Source of the DNA: Tupaia tana
Lineage: Eukaryota > Chordata > Mammalia > Scandentia > Tupaiidae
NCBI GenBank assembly: GCA_026018925.1
Contig: JAKSZU010000168.1
Location: 186,001 to 250,000, forward strand
Length of the DNA: 64,000 nucleotides
Direction of reading: 5' to 3'
Positions 29,886 through 42,640 of this stretch are shown one piece after another (positions within the stretch are counted from its first letter, which is position 1; the number at the start of each line of letters is the position of its first letter). The notes below the pieces were generated by a model that was not told the origin of the DNA, made no database searches, and saw nothing but the letters and a program-made list of their open reading frames with translations. The translations under genes and the position numbers were made by a program.

Positions 29886-32374
29886 GTGTCTCTCTGCTCC
29901 TGTCTCCTCATTTTTTTTTTGGTAATTTTTCCTTTTTACGATTTTTTTAAAGGTAGAATTTCTCTCTGGCTCCATCTTTTGTTTTGTTAATAAGCCCTTC
30001 TGCTCCTTTCTCCCAGGCAGGAGAGTTGAGCCATTCTCTGAGAAGAATCCACATGGATACTGGGAACTAGATATTTCAGGCACAGGAGAAATGAAGATTT
30101 TCTACTCATAATTCAGCCTCCAGCAAGCAAAGCTAGTGTGGGAGGGAGCCCCTCTGGCCTTCTATCCCTATCCCTGTGTCTCTGAGGTCTCTGTGTGTCT
30201 CTGCTCCTGTCTCCTCATTTTTTTTTGGAAATTTTTCCTTTTTACGATTTTGTTAAAGGTAGAATTTCTCTCTGGCTCTCAGCTCCATCTTTCGTTTTGT
30301 TAATAAGCCCTTCTGCTCCTTTCTCCCAGGCAGGAGAGTTGAGCCATTCTCTGAGAAGTATCCACATGGATACTGGGAACTAGATATTTCAGGCACAGGA
30401 GAAATGAAGATTTTCTACTCATAATTCAGCCTCCAGCAAGCAAAGCTAGTGTGGTAGGGAGCCCCTCTGGCCTTCTATCCCTGTCCCTGTGTCTCTGAGG
30501 TCTCTGTGTCTCTCTGCTCCTGTCTCCTCATTTTTATTTGGTAATTTTTCCTTTTTACGATTTTTTTAAAGGTAGAATTTCTCTCTGGCTCCATCTTTTG
30601 TTTTGTTAATAAGCACTTCTGCTCCTTTCTCCCAGGAAGGAGAGTTGAGCCATTCTCTGAGAAGAATCCACATGGATACTGGGAGCTAGATATTTCAGGC
30701 ACAGGAGAAATGAAGATTTTCTACTGATAATTCAGCCTCCAGCAAGCAACGCTAGTGTGGTAGGGAGCCCCTCTGGCCTTCTATCCCTGTCCCTGTGTCT
30801 CTGAGGTCTCTGTGTCTCTCTGCTCCTGTCTCCTCATTTTTTTTTTGGTAATTTTTCTATTTACGATTTTTTTAAAGGTAGAATTTCTCTCTGGCTCTCA
30901 GCTCCATCTTTTGTTTTGTTAATAAGCCCTTCTGCTCCTTTCGCCCAGGCAGGAGAGTTGAGCCATTCTCTGAGAAGAATCCACATGGATACTGAGAATT
31001 AGATATTTCAGGCACAGGAGAAATGAAGATTTTCTACTCATAATTCAGCCTCCAGCAAGCAAAGCTAGTGTGGTAGGGAGCCCCACTGGCCTTCTATCCC
31101 TGTCCCTGTGTCTCTGAGGTCTCTGTGTCTCTCTGCTCCGGTCTCCTCATATTTTTTTGGTAAATTTTCCTTTTTACGATTTTTTTAAAGGTAGAATTTC
31201 TCTCTGGCTCTCAGCTCCATCTTTTGTTTTGTTAATAAGCCCTTCTGCTCCTTTCTCCCAGGCAGGAGAGTTGAGCCATTCTCTGAGAAGGATCCACATG
31301 GATACTGGGAACTAGATATTTCAGGCACAGGAGAAATGAAGATTTTCTACTCATAATTCAGCCTCCAGCAAGCAAAGCTAGTGTGGTAGGGAGCCCCACT
31401 GGCCTTCTATCCCTGTCCCTGTGTCTCTGAGGTCTCTGTGTCTCTCTGCTCCGGTCTCCTCATATTTTTTTGGTAAATTTTCCTTTTTACGATTTTTTTA
31501 AAGGTAGAATTTCTCTCTGGCTCTCAGCTCCATCTTTTGTTTTGTTAATAAGCCCTTCTGCTCCTTTCTCCCAGGCAGGAGAGTTGAGCCATTCTCTGAG
31601 AAGGATCCACATGAATACTGGGAACTAGATATTTCAGGCACAGGAGAAATGAAGATTTTCTTCTCATAATTCAGCCTCCAGCAAGCAAAGCTAGTGTGGT
31701 AGGGAGCCCCTCTGGCCTTCTATCCCTGTCCCTGTGTCTCTGAGGTCTCTGTGTCTCTCTGCTCCTGTCTCCTCATTTTTTTTTTGGTAATTTTTCTATT
31801 TACGATTTTTTTAAAGGTAGAATTTCTCTCTGGCTCTCAGCTCCATCTTTTGTTTTGTTAATAAGCCCTTCTGCTCCTTTCTCCCAGGCAGGAGAGTTGA
31901 GCCATTCTCTGAGAAGAATCCACATGGATACTGAGAATTAGATATTTCAGGCACAGGAGAAATGAAGATTTTCTACTCATAATTCAGCCTCCAGCAAGCA
32001 AAGCTAGTGTGGTAGGGAGCCCCTCTGGCCTTCTACCCCTGTCCCTGTGTCTCTGAGGTCTCTGTGTCTCTCTGCTCCTGTCTCCTAATTTTTTTTGGTA
32101 ATTTTTCCTTTTTACGATTTTTTTAAAGGTAGAATTTCTCTCTGGCTCTCAGCTCCATCTTTTGTTTTGTTAATAACCCTTCTGCTCCTTTCTCCCAGGC
32201 AGGAGAGTTGAGCCATTCTCTGAGAAGAATCCACATGGATACTGGGAACTAGATATTTCAGGCACAGGAGAAATGAAGATTTTCTACTCATAATTCAGCC
32301 TCCAGCAAGCAAAGCTAGTGTGGTAGGGAGCCCCTCTGGCCTTCTATCCCTGTCCCTGTGTCTCTGAGGTCTCT
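29886..32374 (+). repeat. 8-monomer unit, copy 1 (M97-M104), 2,489 bp
   Basis: Anchors 29886(S), 30193, 30506(S), 30812, 31125, 31438, 31751, 32064. Markers in order: GGGAGGGAGCC tail; GGAAATTTTT, GATTTTGTTAAAGG and CATCTTTCGTTTTG in M98; AAGCACTTCTG, AGGAAGGAG and GCAACGC in M99; TTTTTCTATTTACG, TTTCGCCCAGG and GAGAATTAG in M100; CCCACTGGCC with CTCCGGTC in M101 and M102; GGATCCACATGAATAC and TTTTCTTCTC in M102; TTTTTCTATTTACG in M103; TCCTAATTTT and AATAACCCTTC in M104. Every anchor is 2,489 bp before its counterpart. Confidence 0.94.
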
Positions 32375-34863
32375 GTGTCTCTCTGCTCCTGTCTCCCCAT
32401 TTTTTTTTTGGTAATTTTTACTTTTTACGATTTTTTTAAAGGTAGAATTTCTCTCTGGCTCCATCTTTTGTTTTGTTAATAAGCCCTTCTGCTCCTTTCT
32501 CCCAGGCAGGAGAGTTGAGCCATTCTCTGAGAAGAATCCACATGGATACTGGGAACTAGATATTTCAGGCACAGGAGAAATGAAGATTTTCTACTCATAA
32601 TTCAGCCTCCAGCAAGCAAAGCTAGTGTGGGAGGGAGCCCCTCTGGCCTTCTATCCCTATCCCTGTGTCTCTGAGGTCTCTGTGTGTCTCTGCTCCTGTC
32701 TCCTCATTTTTTTTTGGAAATTTTTCCTTTTTACGATTTTGTTAAAGGTAGAATTTCTCTCTGGCTCTCAGCTCCATCTTTCGTTTTGTTAATAAGCCCT
32801 TCTGCTCCTTTCTCCCAGGCAGGAGAGTTGAGCCATTCTCTGAGAAGTATCCACATGGATACTGGGAACTAGATATTTCAGGCACAGGAGAAATGAAGAT
32901 TTTCTACTCATAATTCAGCCTCCAGCAAGCAAAGCTAGTGTGGTAGGGAGCCCCTCTGGCCTTCTATCCCTGTCCCTGTGTCTCTGAGGTCTCTGTGTCT
33001 CTCTGCTCCTGTCTCCTCATTTTTATTTGGTAATTTTTCCTTTTTACGATTTTTTTAAAGGTAGAATTTCTCTCTGGCTCCATCTTTTGTTTTGTTAATA
33101 AGCACTTCTGCTCCTTTCTCCCAGGAAGGAGAGTTGTGCCATTCTCTGAGAAGAATCCACATGGATACTGGGAGCTAGATATTTCAGGCACAGGAGAAAT
33201 GAAGATTTTCTACTGATAATTCAGCCTCCAGCAAGCAACGCTAGTGTGGTAGGGAGCCCCTCTGGCCTTCTATCCCTGTCCCTGTGTCTCTGAGGTCTCT
33301 GTGTCTCTCTGCTCCTGTCTCCTCATTTTTTTTTTGGTAATTTTTCTATTTACGATTTTTTTAAAGGTAGAATTTCTCTCTGGCTCTCAGCTCCATCTTT
33401 TGTTTTGTTAATAAGCCCTTCTGCTCCTTTCGCCCAGGCAGGAGAGTTGAGCCATTCTCTGAGAAGAATCCACATGGATACTGAGAATTAGATATTTCAG
33501 GCACAGGAGAAATGAAGATTTTCTACTCATAATTCAGCCTCCAGCAAGCAAAGCTAGTGTGGTAGGGAGCCCCACTGGCCTTCTATCCCTGTCCCTGTGT
33601 CTCTGAGGTCTCTGTGTCTCTCTGCTCCGGTCTCCTCATATTTTTTTGGTAAATTTTCCTTTTTACGATTTTTTTAAAGGTAGAATTTCTCTCTGGCTCT
33701 CAGCTCCATCTTTTGTTTTGTTAATAAGCCCTTCTGCTCCTTTCTCCCAGGCAGGAGAGTTGAGCCATTCTCTGAGAAGGATCCACATGGATACTGGGAA
33801 CTAGATATTTCAGGCACAGGAGAAATGAAGATTTTCTACTCATAATTCAGCCTCCAGCAAGCAAAGCTAGTGTGGTAGGGAGCCCCACTGGCCTTCTATC
33901 CCTGTCCCTGTGTCTCTGAGGTCTCTGTGTCTCTCTGCTCCGGTCTCCTCATATTTTTTTGGTAAATTTTCCTTTTTACGATTTTTTTAAAGGTAGAATT
34001 TCTCTCTGGCTCTCAGCTCCATCTTTTGTTTTGTTAATAAGCCCTTCTGCTCCTTTCTCCCAGGCAGGAGAGTTGAGCCATTCTCTGAGAAGGATCCACA
34101 TGAATACTGGGAACTAGATATTTCAGGCACAGGAGAAATGAAGATTTTCTTCTCATAATTCAGCCTCCAGCAAGCAAAGCTAGTGTGGTAGGGAGCCCCT
34201 CTGGCCTTCTATCCCTGTCCCTGTGTCTCTGAGGTCTCTGTGTCTCTCTGCTCCTGTCTCCTCATTTTTTTTTTGGTAATTTTTCTATTTACGATTTTTT
34301 TAAAGGTAGAATTTCTCTCTGGCTCTCAGCTCCATCTTTTGTTTTGTTAATAAGCCCTTCTGCTCCTTTCTCCCAGGCAGGAGAGTTGAGCCATTCTCTG
34401 AGAAGAATCCACATGGATACTGAGAATTAGATATTTCAGGCACAGGAGAAATGAAGATTTTCTACTCATAATTCAGCCTCCAGCAAGCAAAGCTAGTGTG
34501 GTAGGGAGCCCCTCTGGCCTTCTACCCCTGTCCCTGTGTCTCTGAGGTCTCTGTGTCTCTCTGCTCCTGTCTCCTAATTTTTTTTGGTAATTTTTCCTTT
34601 TTACGATTTTTTTAAAGGTAGAATTTCTCTCTGGCTCTCAGCTCCATCTTTTGTTTTGTTAATAACCCTTCTGCTCCTTTCTCCCAGGCAGGAGAGTTGA
34701 GCCATTCTCTGAGAAGAATCCACATGGATACTGGGAACTAGATATTTCAGGCACAGGAGAAATGAAGATTTTCTACTCATAATTCAGCCTCCAGCAAGCA
34801 AAGCTAGTGTGGTAGGGAGCCCCTCTGGCCTTCTATCCCTGTCCCTGTGTCTCTGAGGTCTAT
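32375..34863 (+). repeat. 8-monomer unit, copy 2 (M105-M112), 2,489 bp
   Basis: Anchors 32375(S), 32682, 32995(S), 33301, 33614, 33927, 34240, 34553, all exactly 2,489 bp after copy 1, so no net indel arose in eight monomers. Visible differences are few: TCTCCCCA and TTTTTACTTTTT in M105 against TCTCCTCA and TTTTTCCTTTTT in M97, and GTTGTGCC in M107. M105 may carry a short tract from another monomer at the junction. The last two units recur at 40772 and 56964. Confidence 0.94.
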
Positions 34864-37036
34864 GTGTCTCTCTGCTCCTGTCTCCTCATTTTTTTTTGGT
34901 AATTTTTCCTTTTTACGATTTTTTTAAAGGTAGAATTTCTCTCTGGCTCTCAGCTCCATCTTTTGTTTTGTTAATAAGCCCTTCTGCTCCTTTCTCCCAG
35001 GCAGGAGAGTTGAGCCATTCTCTGAGAAGAATCCACATGGATCCTGGGGACTAGATATTTCAGGCACAGGAGAAATGAAGATTTTCTACTCCTAATTCAG
35101 CCTCCAGCAAGCAAAGCTAGTGTGGTAGGGAGCCCCTCTGGCCTTCTATCCCTGTCCCTGTGTCTCTGAGGTCTCTGTGTCTCTCTGCTCCTGTCTCCTC
35201 ATTTTTTTTTTGGTAATTTTTCCTTTTTACGATTTTTTTAAAGGTAGAATTTCACTCTGGCTCTCAGCTCCATCTTTTGTTTTGTTAATAAGCCCTTCTG
35301 CTCCTTTCTCCCAGGCAGGAGAGTTGAGCCATTCTCTGAGAAGTATCCACATGGACACTGGGAACTAGATATTTCAGGCACAGGAGAAATGAAGATTTTG
35401 TACTCATAATTCAGCCTCCAGCAAGCAAAGCTAGTGTGGTAGGGAGACCCTCTGGCCTTCTATCCCTGTCCCTGTGTCTCTGAGGTCTCTGTGTCTCTCT
35501 GCTCCTGTCTCCTCATATTTTTTTGGTAATTTTTCCTTTTTACGATTTTTTTAAAGGTAGAATTTCTCTCTGGCTCTCAGCTCCATCTTTTGTTTTGTTA
35601 ATAAGCCCTTCTGCTCCTTTCTCCCAGGCAGGAGAGTTGAGCCATTCCCTGAGAAGAATCCACATGGATACTGGGAACTAGATATTTCAGGCACAGGAGA
35701 AAAGAAGATTTTCTACTCATAATTCAGCCTCCAGCAAGCAAAGCTAGTGTGGTAGGGAGCCCCTCTGCCCTTCTATCCCTGTCCCTGTGTCTCTGAGGTC
35801 TCTGTGTCTCTCTGCTCCTGTCTCCTCATTTTTTTTGGTAATTTTTCCTTTTTACGATTTTTTTAAAGGTAGAATTTCTCTCTGGCTCCATCTTTTGTTT
35901 TGTTAATAAGCACTTCTGCTCCTTTCTCCCAGGCAGGAGAGTTGAGCCATTCTCTGAGAAGAATCCACATGGATACTGGGAACTAGATATTTCAGGCACA
36001 GGAGAAATGAAGATTTTCTACTGATAATTCAGCCTCCAGCAAGCAAAGCTAGTGTGGTAGGGAGCCCCTCTGGCCTTCTATCCCTGTCCTGTGTCTCTGA
36101 GGTCTCTGTGTCTCTCTGCTCCTGTCTCCTCATTTTTTTGGTAATTTTTCCTTTTTACGATTTTTTTAAAGGTAGAATTTCTCTCTGGCTCTCAGCTCCA
36201 TCTTTTGTTTTGTTAATAAGCCCTTCTGCTCCTTTCTCCCAGGCAGGAGAGTTGAGCCATTCTCTGAGAAGAATCCACATGGATACTGGGAACTAGATAT
36301 TTCAGGCACAGGAGAAAAGAAGATTTTCTACTCATAATTCAGCCTCCAGCAAGCAAAGCTAGTGTGGTAGGGAGCCCCTCTGGCCTTCTATCCCTGTCCC
36401 TGTGTCTCTGAAGTCTCTGTGTCTCTCTGCTCCTGTCTCCTCTTTTTTTTTGGTAATTTTTCCTTTTTACGATTTTGTTAAAGGTAGAATTTCTCTCTGG
36501 CTCCATCTTTTGTTTTGTTAATAAGCCCTTCTGCTCCTTTCTCCCAGGCAGGAGAGTTGAGCCATGCTCTGAGAAGAATCCACATGGATACTGGGAACTA
36601 GATATTTCAGGCACAGGAGAAATGAAGATTTTCTACTCATAATTCAGCCTCCAGCAAGCAAAGCTAGTGTGGTAGGGAGCCCCTCTGGCCTTCTATCCCT
36701 ATCCCTGTGTCTCTGAGGTCTCTGTGTGTCTCTGCTCCTGTCTCCTCATTTTTTTTTGGTAATTTTTCCTTTTTACGATTTTTTTAAAGGTAGAATTTCT
36801 CTCTGGCTCTCAGCTCCATCTTTTGTTTTGTTAATAAGCCCTTCTGCTCCTTTCTCCCAGGCAGGAGAGTTGAGCCATTCTCTGAGAAGAATCCACATGG
36901 ATACTGAGAACTAGATATTTCAGGCACAGGAGAAATGAAGATTTTCTACTCATAATTCAGCCTCCAGCAAGCAAAGCTAGTGTGGTAGGGAGCCCCACTG
37001 GCCTTCTATCCCTGTCCCTGTGTCTCTGAGGTCTCT
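34864..37036 (+). repeat. 7-monomer cassette M113-M119
   Basis: Anchors 34864, 35177, 35491, 35804(S), 36108, 36419(S), 36724. Marker string: GGTCTATGTG with GGATCCTGGGGAC and CTCCTAATTC; TTTCACTCTGG, GGACACTGG and TTTTGTACTC; GGGAGACCC, CATATTTTTTT and CATTCCCTGAG; CTCTGCCC then an S monomer with AAGCACTTCTG and CTACTGATAATTC; CCTGTCCTGTG; GAAGTCTCTG S monomer with GATTTTGTTAAAGG and GCCATGCTC; GTGTGTC L monomer with GAGAACTAG. It recurs at 41396-44501 with one 3-mer expansion (offsets 6,532 then 7,464 bp) and at 57588-59764. The GCCATGCTC change is shared only with M142. Confidence 0.9.
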
Positions 37037-40000
37037 GTGTCTCTCTGCTCCGGTCTCCTCATATTTTTTTGGTAAATTTTCCTTTTTACGATTTTTTTAA
37101 AGGTAGAATTTCTCTCTGGCTCTCAGCTCCATCTTTTGTTTTGTTAATAAGCCCTTCTGCTCCTTTCTCCCAGGCAGGAGAGTTGAGCCATTCTCTGAGA
37201 AGGATCCACATGAATACTGGGAACTAGATATTTCAGGCACAGGAGAAATGAAGATTTTCTTCTCATAATTCAGCCTCCAGCAAGCAAAGCTAGTGTGGTA
37301 GGGAGCCCCTCTGGCCTTCTATCCCTGTCCCTGTGTCTCTGAGGTCTCTGTGTCTCTCTGCTCCGGTATCCTCATATTTTTTTTGGTAAATTTTCCTTTT
37401 TACGATTTTTTTAAAAGTAGAATTTCTCTCTGGCTCTCAGCTCCATCTTTTGTTTTGTTAATAAGCCCTTCTGCTCCTTTCTCCCAGGCAGGAGAGTTGA
37501 GCCATTCTCTGAGAAGAATCCACATGGATACTGGGAACTAGATATTTCAGGCACAGGAGAAATGAAGATTTTCTACTCATAATTCAGCCTCCAGCAAGCA
37601 AAGCTAGTCTGGTAGGGAGCCCCTCTGGCCTTCTACCACTGTCCCTGTGTCTCTGAGGTCTCTGTGTCTCTCTGCTCCTGTCTCCTCATTTTTTTTTGGT
37701 AATTTTTCCTTTTTACGATTTTTTTAAAGGTAGAATTTCTCTCTGGCTCTCTGCTCCATCTTTTGTTTTGTTAATAAGCCCTTCTGCTCCTTTCTCCCAG
37801 GCAGGAGAGTTGAGCCATTCTCTGAGAAGAATCCACATGGATCCTGGGGACTAGATATTTCAGGCACAGGAGAAATGAAGATTTTCTACTCCTAATTCAG
37901 CCTCCAGCAAGCAAAGCTAGTGTGGTAGGGAGTCCCTCTGGCCTTCTATCCCTGTCCCTGTGTCTCTGAGGTCTCTGTGTCTCTCTGCTCCTGTCTCCTC
38001 ATTTTTTTTTTGGTAATTTTTCCTTTTTACGATTTTTTTAAAGGTAGAATTTCACTCTGGCTCTCAGCTCCATCTTTTGTTTTGTTAATAAGCCCTTCTG
38101 CTCCTTTCTCCCAGGCAGGAGAGTTGAGCCATTCTCTGAGAAGTATCCACATGGACACTGGGAACTAGATATTTCAGGCACAGGAGAAATGAAGATTTTC
38201 TACTCATAATTCAGCCTCCAGCAAGCAAAGCTAGTGTGGTAGGGAGACCCTCTGGCCTTCTATCCCTGTCCCTGTGTCTCTGAGGTCTCTGTGTCTCTCT
38301 GCTCCTCTCTCCTCATATTTTTTTGGTAATTTTTCCTTTTTACGATTTTTTTAAAGGTAGAATTTCTCTCTGGCTCTCAGCTCCATCTTTTGTTTTGTTA
38401 ATAAGCCCTTCTGCTCCTTTCTCCCAGGCAGGAGAGTTGAGCCATTCTCTGAGAAGAATCCACATGGATACTGGGAACTAGATATTTCAGGCACAGGAGA
38501 AAAGAAGATTTTCTACTCATAATTCAGCCTCCAGCAAGCAAAGCTAGTGTGGTAGGGAGCCCCTCTGCCCTTCTATCCCTGTCCCTGTGTCTCTGAGGTC
38601 TCTGTGTCTCTCTGCTCCTGTCTCCTCATTTTTATTTGGTAATTTTTCCTTTTTACGATTTTTTTAAAGGTAGAATTTCTCTCTGGCTCCATCTTTTGTT
38701 TTGTTAATAAGCACTTCTGCTCCTTTCTCCCAGGCAGGAGAGTTGAGCCATTCTCTGAGAAGAATCCACATGGATACTGGGAACTAGATATTTCAGGCAC
38801 AGGAGAAATGAAGATTTTCTACTCATAATTCAGCCTCCAGCAAGCAAAGCTAGTGTGGTAGGGAGCCCCTCTGGCCTTCTATCCCTGTCCCTGTGTCTCT
38901 GAGGTCTCTGTGTCTCTCTGCTCCTGTCTCCTCATTTTTTTGGTAATTTTTCCTTTTTACGATTTTTTTAAAGGTAGAATTTCTCTCTGGCTCTCAGCTC
39001 CATCTTTTGTTTTGTTAATAAGCCCTTCTGCTCCTTTCTCCCAGGCAGGAGAGTTGAGCCATTCTCTGAGAAGAATCCACATGGATACTGGGAACTAGAT
39101 ATTTCAGGCACAGGAGAAAAGAAGATTTTCTACTCATAATTCAGCCTCCAGCAAGCAAAGCCAGTGTGGTAGGGAGCCCCTCTGGCCTTCTATCCCTGTC
39201 CCTGTGTCTCTGAAGTCTCTGTGTCTCTCTGCTCCTGTCTCCTCTTTTTTTTTGGTAATTTTTCCTTTTTACGATTTTGTTAAAGGTAGAATTTCTCTCT
39301 GGCTCCATCTTTTGTTTTGTTAATAAGCCCTTCTGCTCCTTTCTCCCAGGCAGGAGAGTTGAGCCATTCTCTGAGAAGAATCCACATGGATACTGGGAAC
39401 TAGATATTTCAGGCACAGGAGAAATGAAGATTTTCTACTCATAATTCAGCCTCCAGCAAGCAAAGCTAGTGTGGTAGGGAGCCCCTCTGGCCTTCTATCC
39501 CTATCTCTGTGTCTCTGAGGTCTCTGTGTGTCTCTGCTCCTGTCTCCTCATTTTTTTTTGGTAATTTTTCCTTTTTACGATTTTTTTAAAGGTAGAATTT
39601 CTCTCTGGCTCTCAGCTCCATCTTTTGTTTTGTTAATAAGCCCTTCTGCTCCTTTCTCCCAGGCAGGAGAGTTGAGCCATTCTCTGAGAAGAATCCACAT
39701 GGATACTGGGAACTAGATATTTCAGGCACAGGAGAAATGAAGATTTTCTACTCATAATTCAGCCTCCAGCAAGCAAAGCTAGTGTGGTAGGGAGCCCCTC
39801 TGGCCTTCTATCCCTGTCCCTGTGTCTCTGAGGTCTATGTGTCTCTCTGCTCCTGTCTCCTCATTTTTTTTTGGTAATTTTTCCTTTTTACGATTTTTTT
39901 AAAGGTAGAATTTCTCTCTGGCTCTCAGCTCCATCTTTTGTTTTGTTAATAAGCCCTTCTGCTCCTTTCTCCCAGGCAGGAGAGTTGAGCCATTCTCTGA

Positions 40001-41574
40001 GAAGAATCCACATGGATCCTGGGAATTAGATATTTCAGGCACAGGATTAATGAAGATTTTCTACTCATAATTCAGCCTCCAGCAAGCAAAGCTAGTGTGG
40101 TAGGGAGCCCCTCTGGCCTTCTATCCCTGTCCCTGTGTCTCTGAGGTCTCTGTGTCTCTCTGCTCCTGTCTCCTCATTTTTTTTTTGGTAATTTTTCCTT
40201 TTTACGATTTTTTTAAAGGTAGAATTTCTCTCTGGCTCTCAGCTCCATCTTTTGTTTTGTTAATAAGCCCTTCTGCTCCTTTCTCCCAGGCAGGAGAGTT
40301 GAGCCATTCTCTGAGAAGAATCCACATGGATACTGGGAACTAGATATTTCAGGCACAGGAGAAAAGAAGATTTTCTACTCATAATTCAGCCTCCAGCAAG
40401 CAAAGCTAGTGTGGTAGGGAGCCCCTCTGGCCTTCTATCCCTGTCCCTGTTTCTCTGAGTTCTCTGTGTCTCTCTACTCCTGTCTCCTCATTTTTATTTG
40501 GTAATTTTTCCTTTTTACGATTTTTTTAAAGGTAGAATTTCTCTCTGGCTCCATCTTTTGTTTTGTTAATAAGCACTTCTGCTCCTTTCTCCCAGGCAGG
40601 AGAGTTGAGCCATTCTCTGAGAAGAATCCACATGGATACTGGGAACTAGATATTTCAGGCACAGGAGAAATGAAGATTTTCTACTCCTAATTCAGCCTCC
40701 AGCAAGCAAAGCTAGTGTGGTAGGGAGCCCCTCTGGCCTTCTATCCCTGTCCCTGTGTCTCTGAGGTCTCTGTGTCTCTCTGCTCCTGTCTCCTCATTTT
40801 TTTTTTGGTAATTTTTCTATTTACGATTTTTTTAAAGGTAGAATTTCTCTCTGGCTCTCAGCTCCATCTTTTGTTTTGTTAATAAGCCCTTCTGCTCCTT
40901 TCTCCCAGGCAGGAGAGTTGAGCCATTCTCTGAGAAGAATCCACATGGATACTGAGAATTAGATATTTCAGGCACAGGAGAAATGAAGATTTTCTACTCA
41001 TAATTCAGCCTCCAGCAAGCAAAGCTAGTGTGGTAGGGAGCCCCTCTGGCCTTCTACCCCTGTCCCTGTGTCTCTGAGGTCTCTGTGTCTCTCTGCTCCT
41101 GTCTCCTAATTTTTTTTGGTAATTTTTCCTTTTTACGATTTTTTTAAAGGTAGAATTTCTCTCTGGCTCTCAGCTCCATCTTTTGTTTTGTTAATAACCC
41201 TTCTGCTCCTTTCTCCCAGGCAGGAGAGTTGAGCCATTCTCTGAGAAGAATCCACATGGATACTGGGAACTAGATATTTCAGGCACAGGAGAAATGAAGA
41301 TTTTCTACTCATAATTCAGCCTCCAGCAAGCAAAGCTAGTGTGGTAGGGAGCCCCTCTGGCCTTCTATCCCTGTCCCTGTGTCTCTGAGGTCTATGTGTC
41401 TCTCTGCTCCTGTCTCCTCATTTTTTTTTGGTAATTTTTCCTTTTTACGATTTTTTTAAAGGTAGAATTTCTCTCTGGCTCTCAGCTCCATCTTTTGTTT
41501 TGTTAATAAGCCCTTCTGCTCCTTTCTCCCAGGCAGGAGAGTTGAGCCATTCTCTGAGAAGAATCCACATGGAT

Positions 41575-42506
41575 CCTGGGGACTAGATATTTCAGGCACA
41601 GGAGAAATGAAGATTTTCTACTCCTAATTCAGCCTCCAGCAAGCAAAGCTAGTGTGGTAGGGAGCCCCTCTGGCCTTCTATCCCTGTCCCTGTGTCTCTG
41701 AGGTCTCTGTGTCTCTCTGCTCCTGTCTCCTCATTTTTTTTTTGGTAATTTTTCCTTTTTACGATTTTTTTAAAGGTAGAATTTCACTCTGGCTCTCAGC
41801 TCCATCTTTTGTTTTGTTAATAAGCCCTTCTGCTCCTTTCTCCCAGGCAGGAGAGTTGAGCCATTCTCTGAGAAGTATCCACATGGACACTGGGAACTAG
41901 ATATTTCAGGCACAGGAGAAATGAAGATTTTGTACTCATAATTCAGCCTCCAGCAAGCAAAGCTAGTGTGGTAGGGAGACCCTCTGGCCTTCTATCCCTG
42001 TCCCTGTGTCTCTGAGGTCTCTGTGTCTCTCTGCTCCTGTCTCCTCATATTTTTTTGGTAATTTTTCCTTTTTACGATTTTTTTAAAGGTAGAATTTCTC
42101 TCTGGCTCTCAGCTCCATCTTTTGTTTTGTTAATAAGCCCTTCTGCTCCTTTCTCCCAGGCAGGAGAGTTGAGCCATTCCCTGAGAAGAATCCACATGGA
42201 TACTGGGAACTAGATATTTCAGGCACAGGAGAAAAGAAGATTTTCTACTCATAATTCAGCCTCCAGCAAGCAAAGCTAGTGTGGTAGGGAGCCCCTCTGC
42301 CCTTCTATCCCTGTCCCTGTGTCTCTGAGGTCTCTGTGTCTCTCTGCTCCTGTCTCCTCATTTTTTTTGGTAATTTTTCCTTTTTACGATTTTTTTAAAG
42401 GTAGAATTTCTCTCTGGCTCCATCTTTTGTTTTGTTAATAAGCACTTCTGCTCCTTTCTCCCAGGCAGGAGAGTTGAGCCATTCTCTGAGAAGAATCCAC
42501 ATGGAT
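41575..42506 (+). repeat. 932-bp 3-mer tandem duplication, copy 1
   Basis: The unit runs from within M134 to within M137 and includes M135 (41709), M136 (42023) and the 5' part of M137 (42336). Markers: GGATCCTGGGGAC, TTTCACTCTGG, GGACACTGG, TTTTGTACTC, GGGAGACCC, CATTCCCTGAG, CTCTGCCC, AAGCACTTCTG. The chosen start is the first base at which M137 departs from an ordinary S monomer, projected back 932 bp; the true edge can slide about 60 bp to the left. Confidence 0.9.
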
Positions 42507-42640
42507 CCTGGGGACTAGATATTTCAGGCACAGGAGAAATGAAGATTTTCTACTCCTAATTCAGCCTCCAGCAAGCAAAGCTAGTGTGGTAGGGAGCCCC
42601 TCTGGCCTTCTATCCCTGTCCCTGTGTCTCTGAGGTCTCT
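42336..42640 (+). repeat. M137, hybrid monomer at the 3-mer junction
   Basis: The 5' part is the S2-type monomer of M116/M140 (7-bp deletion, AAGCACTTCTG). The 3' part reads GGATCCTGGGGACTAG and CTCCTAATTC, which belongs to the GGTCTATGTG L monomer (M113, M134). The switch lies between 42445 and 42506, about 109-170 bases after the anchor (116-177 in L-type numbering). The hybrid is 305 bp, so the exchange was in register. Confidence 0.9.
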
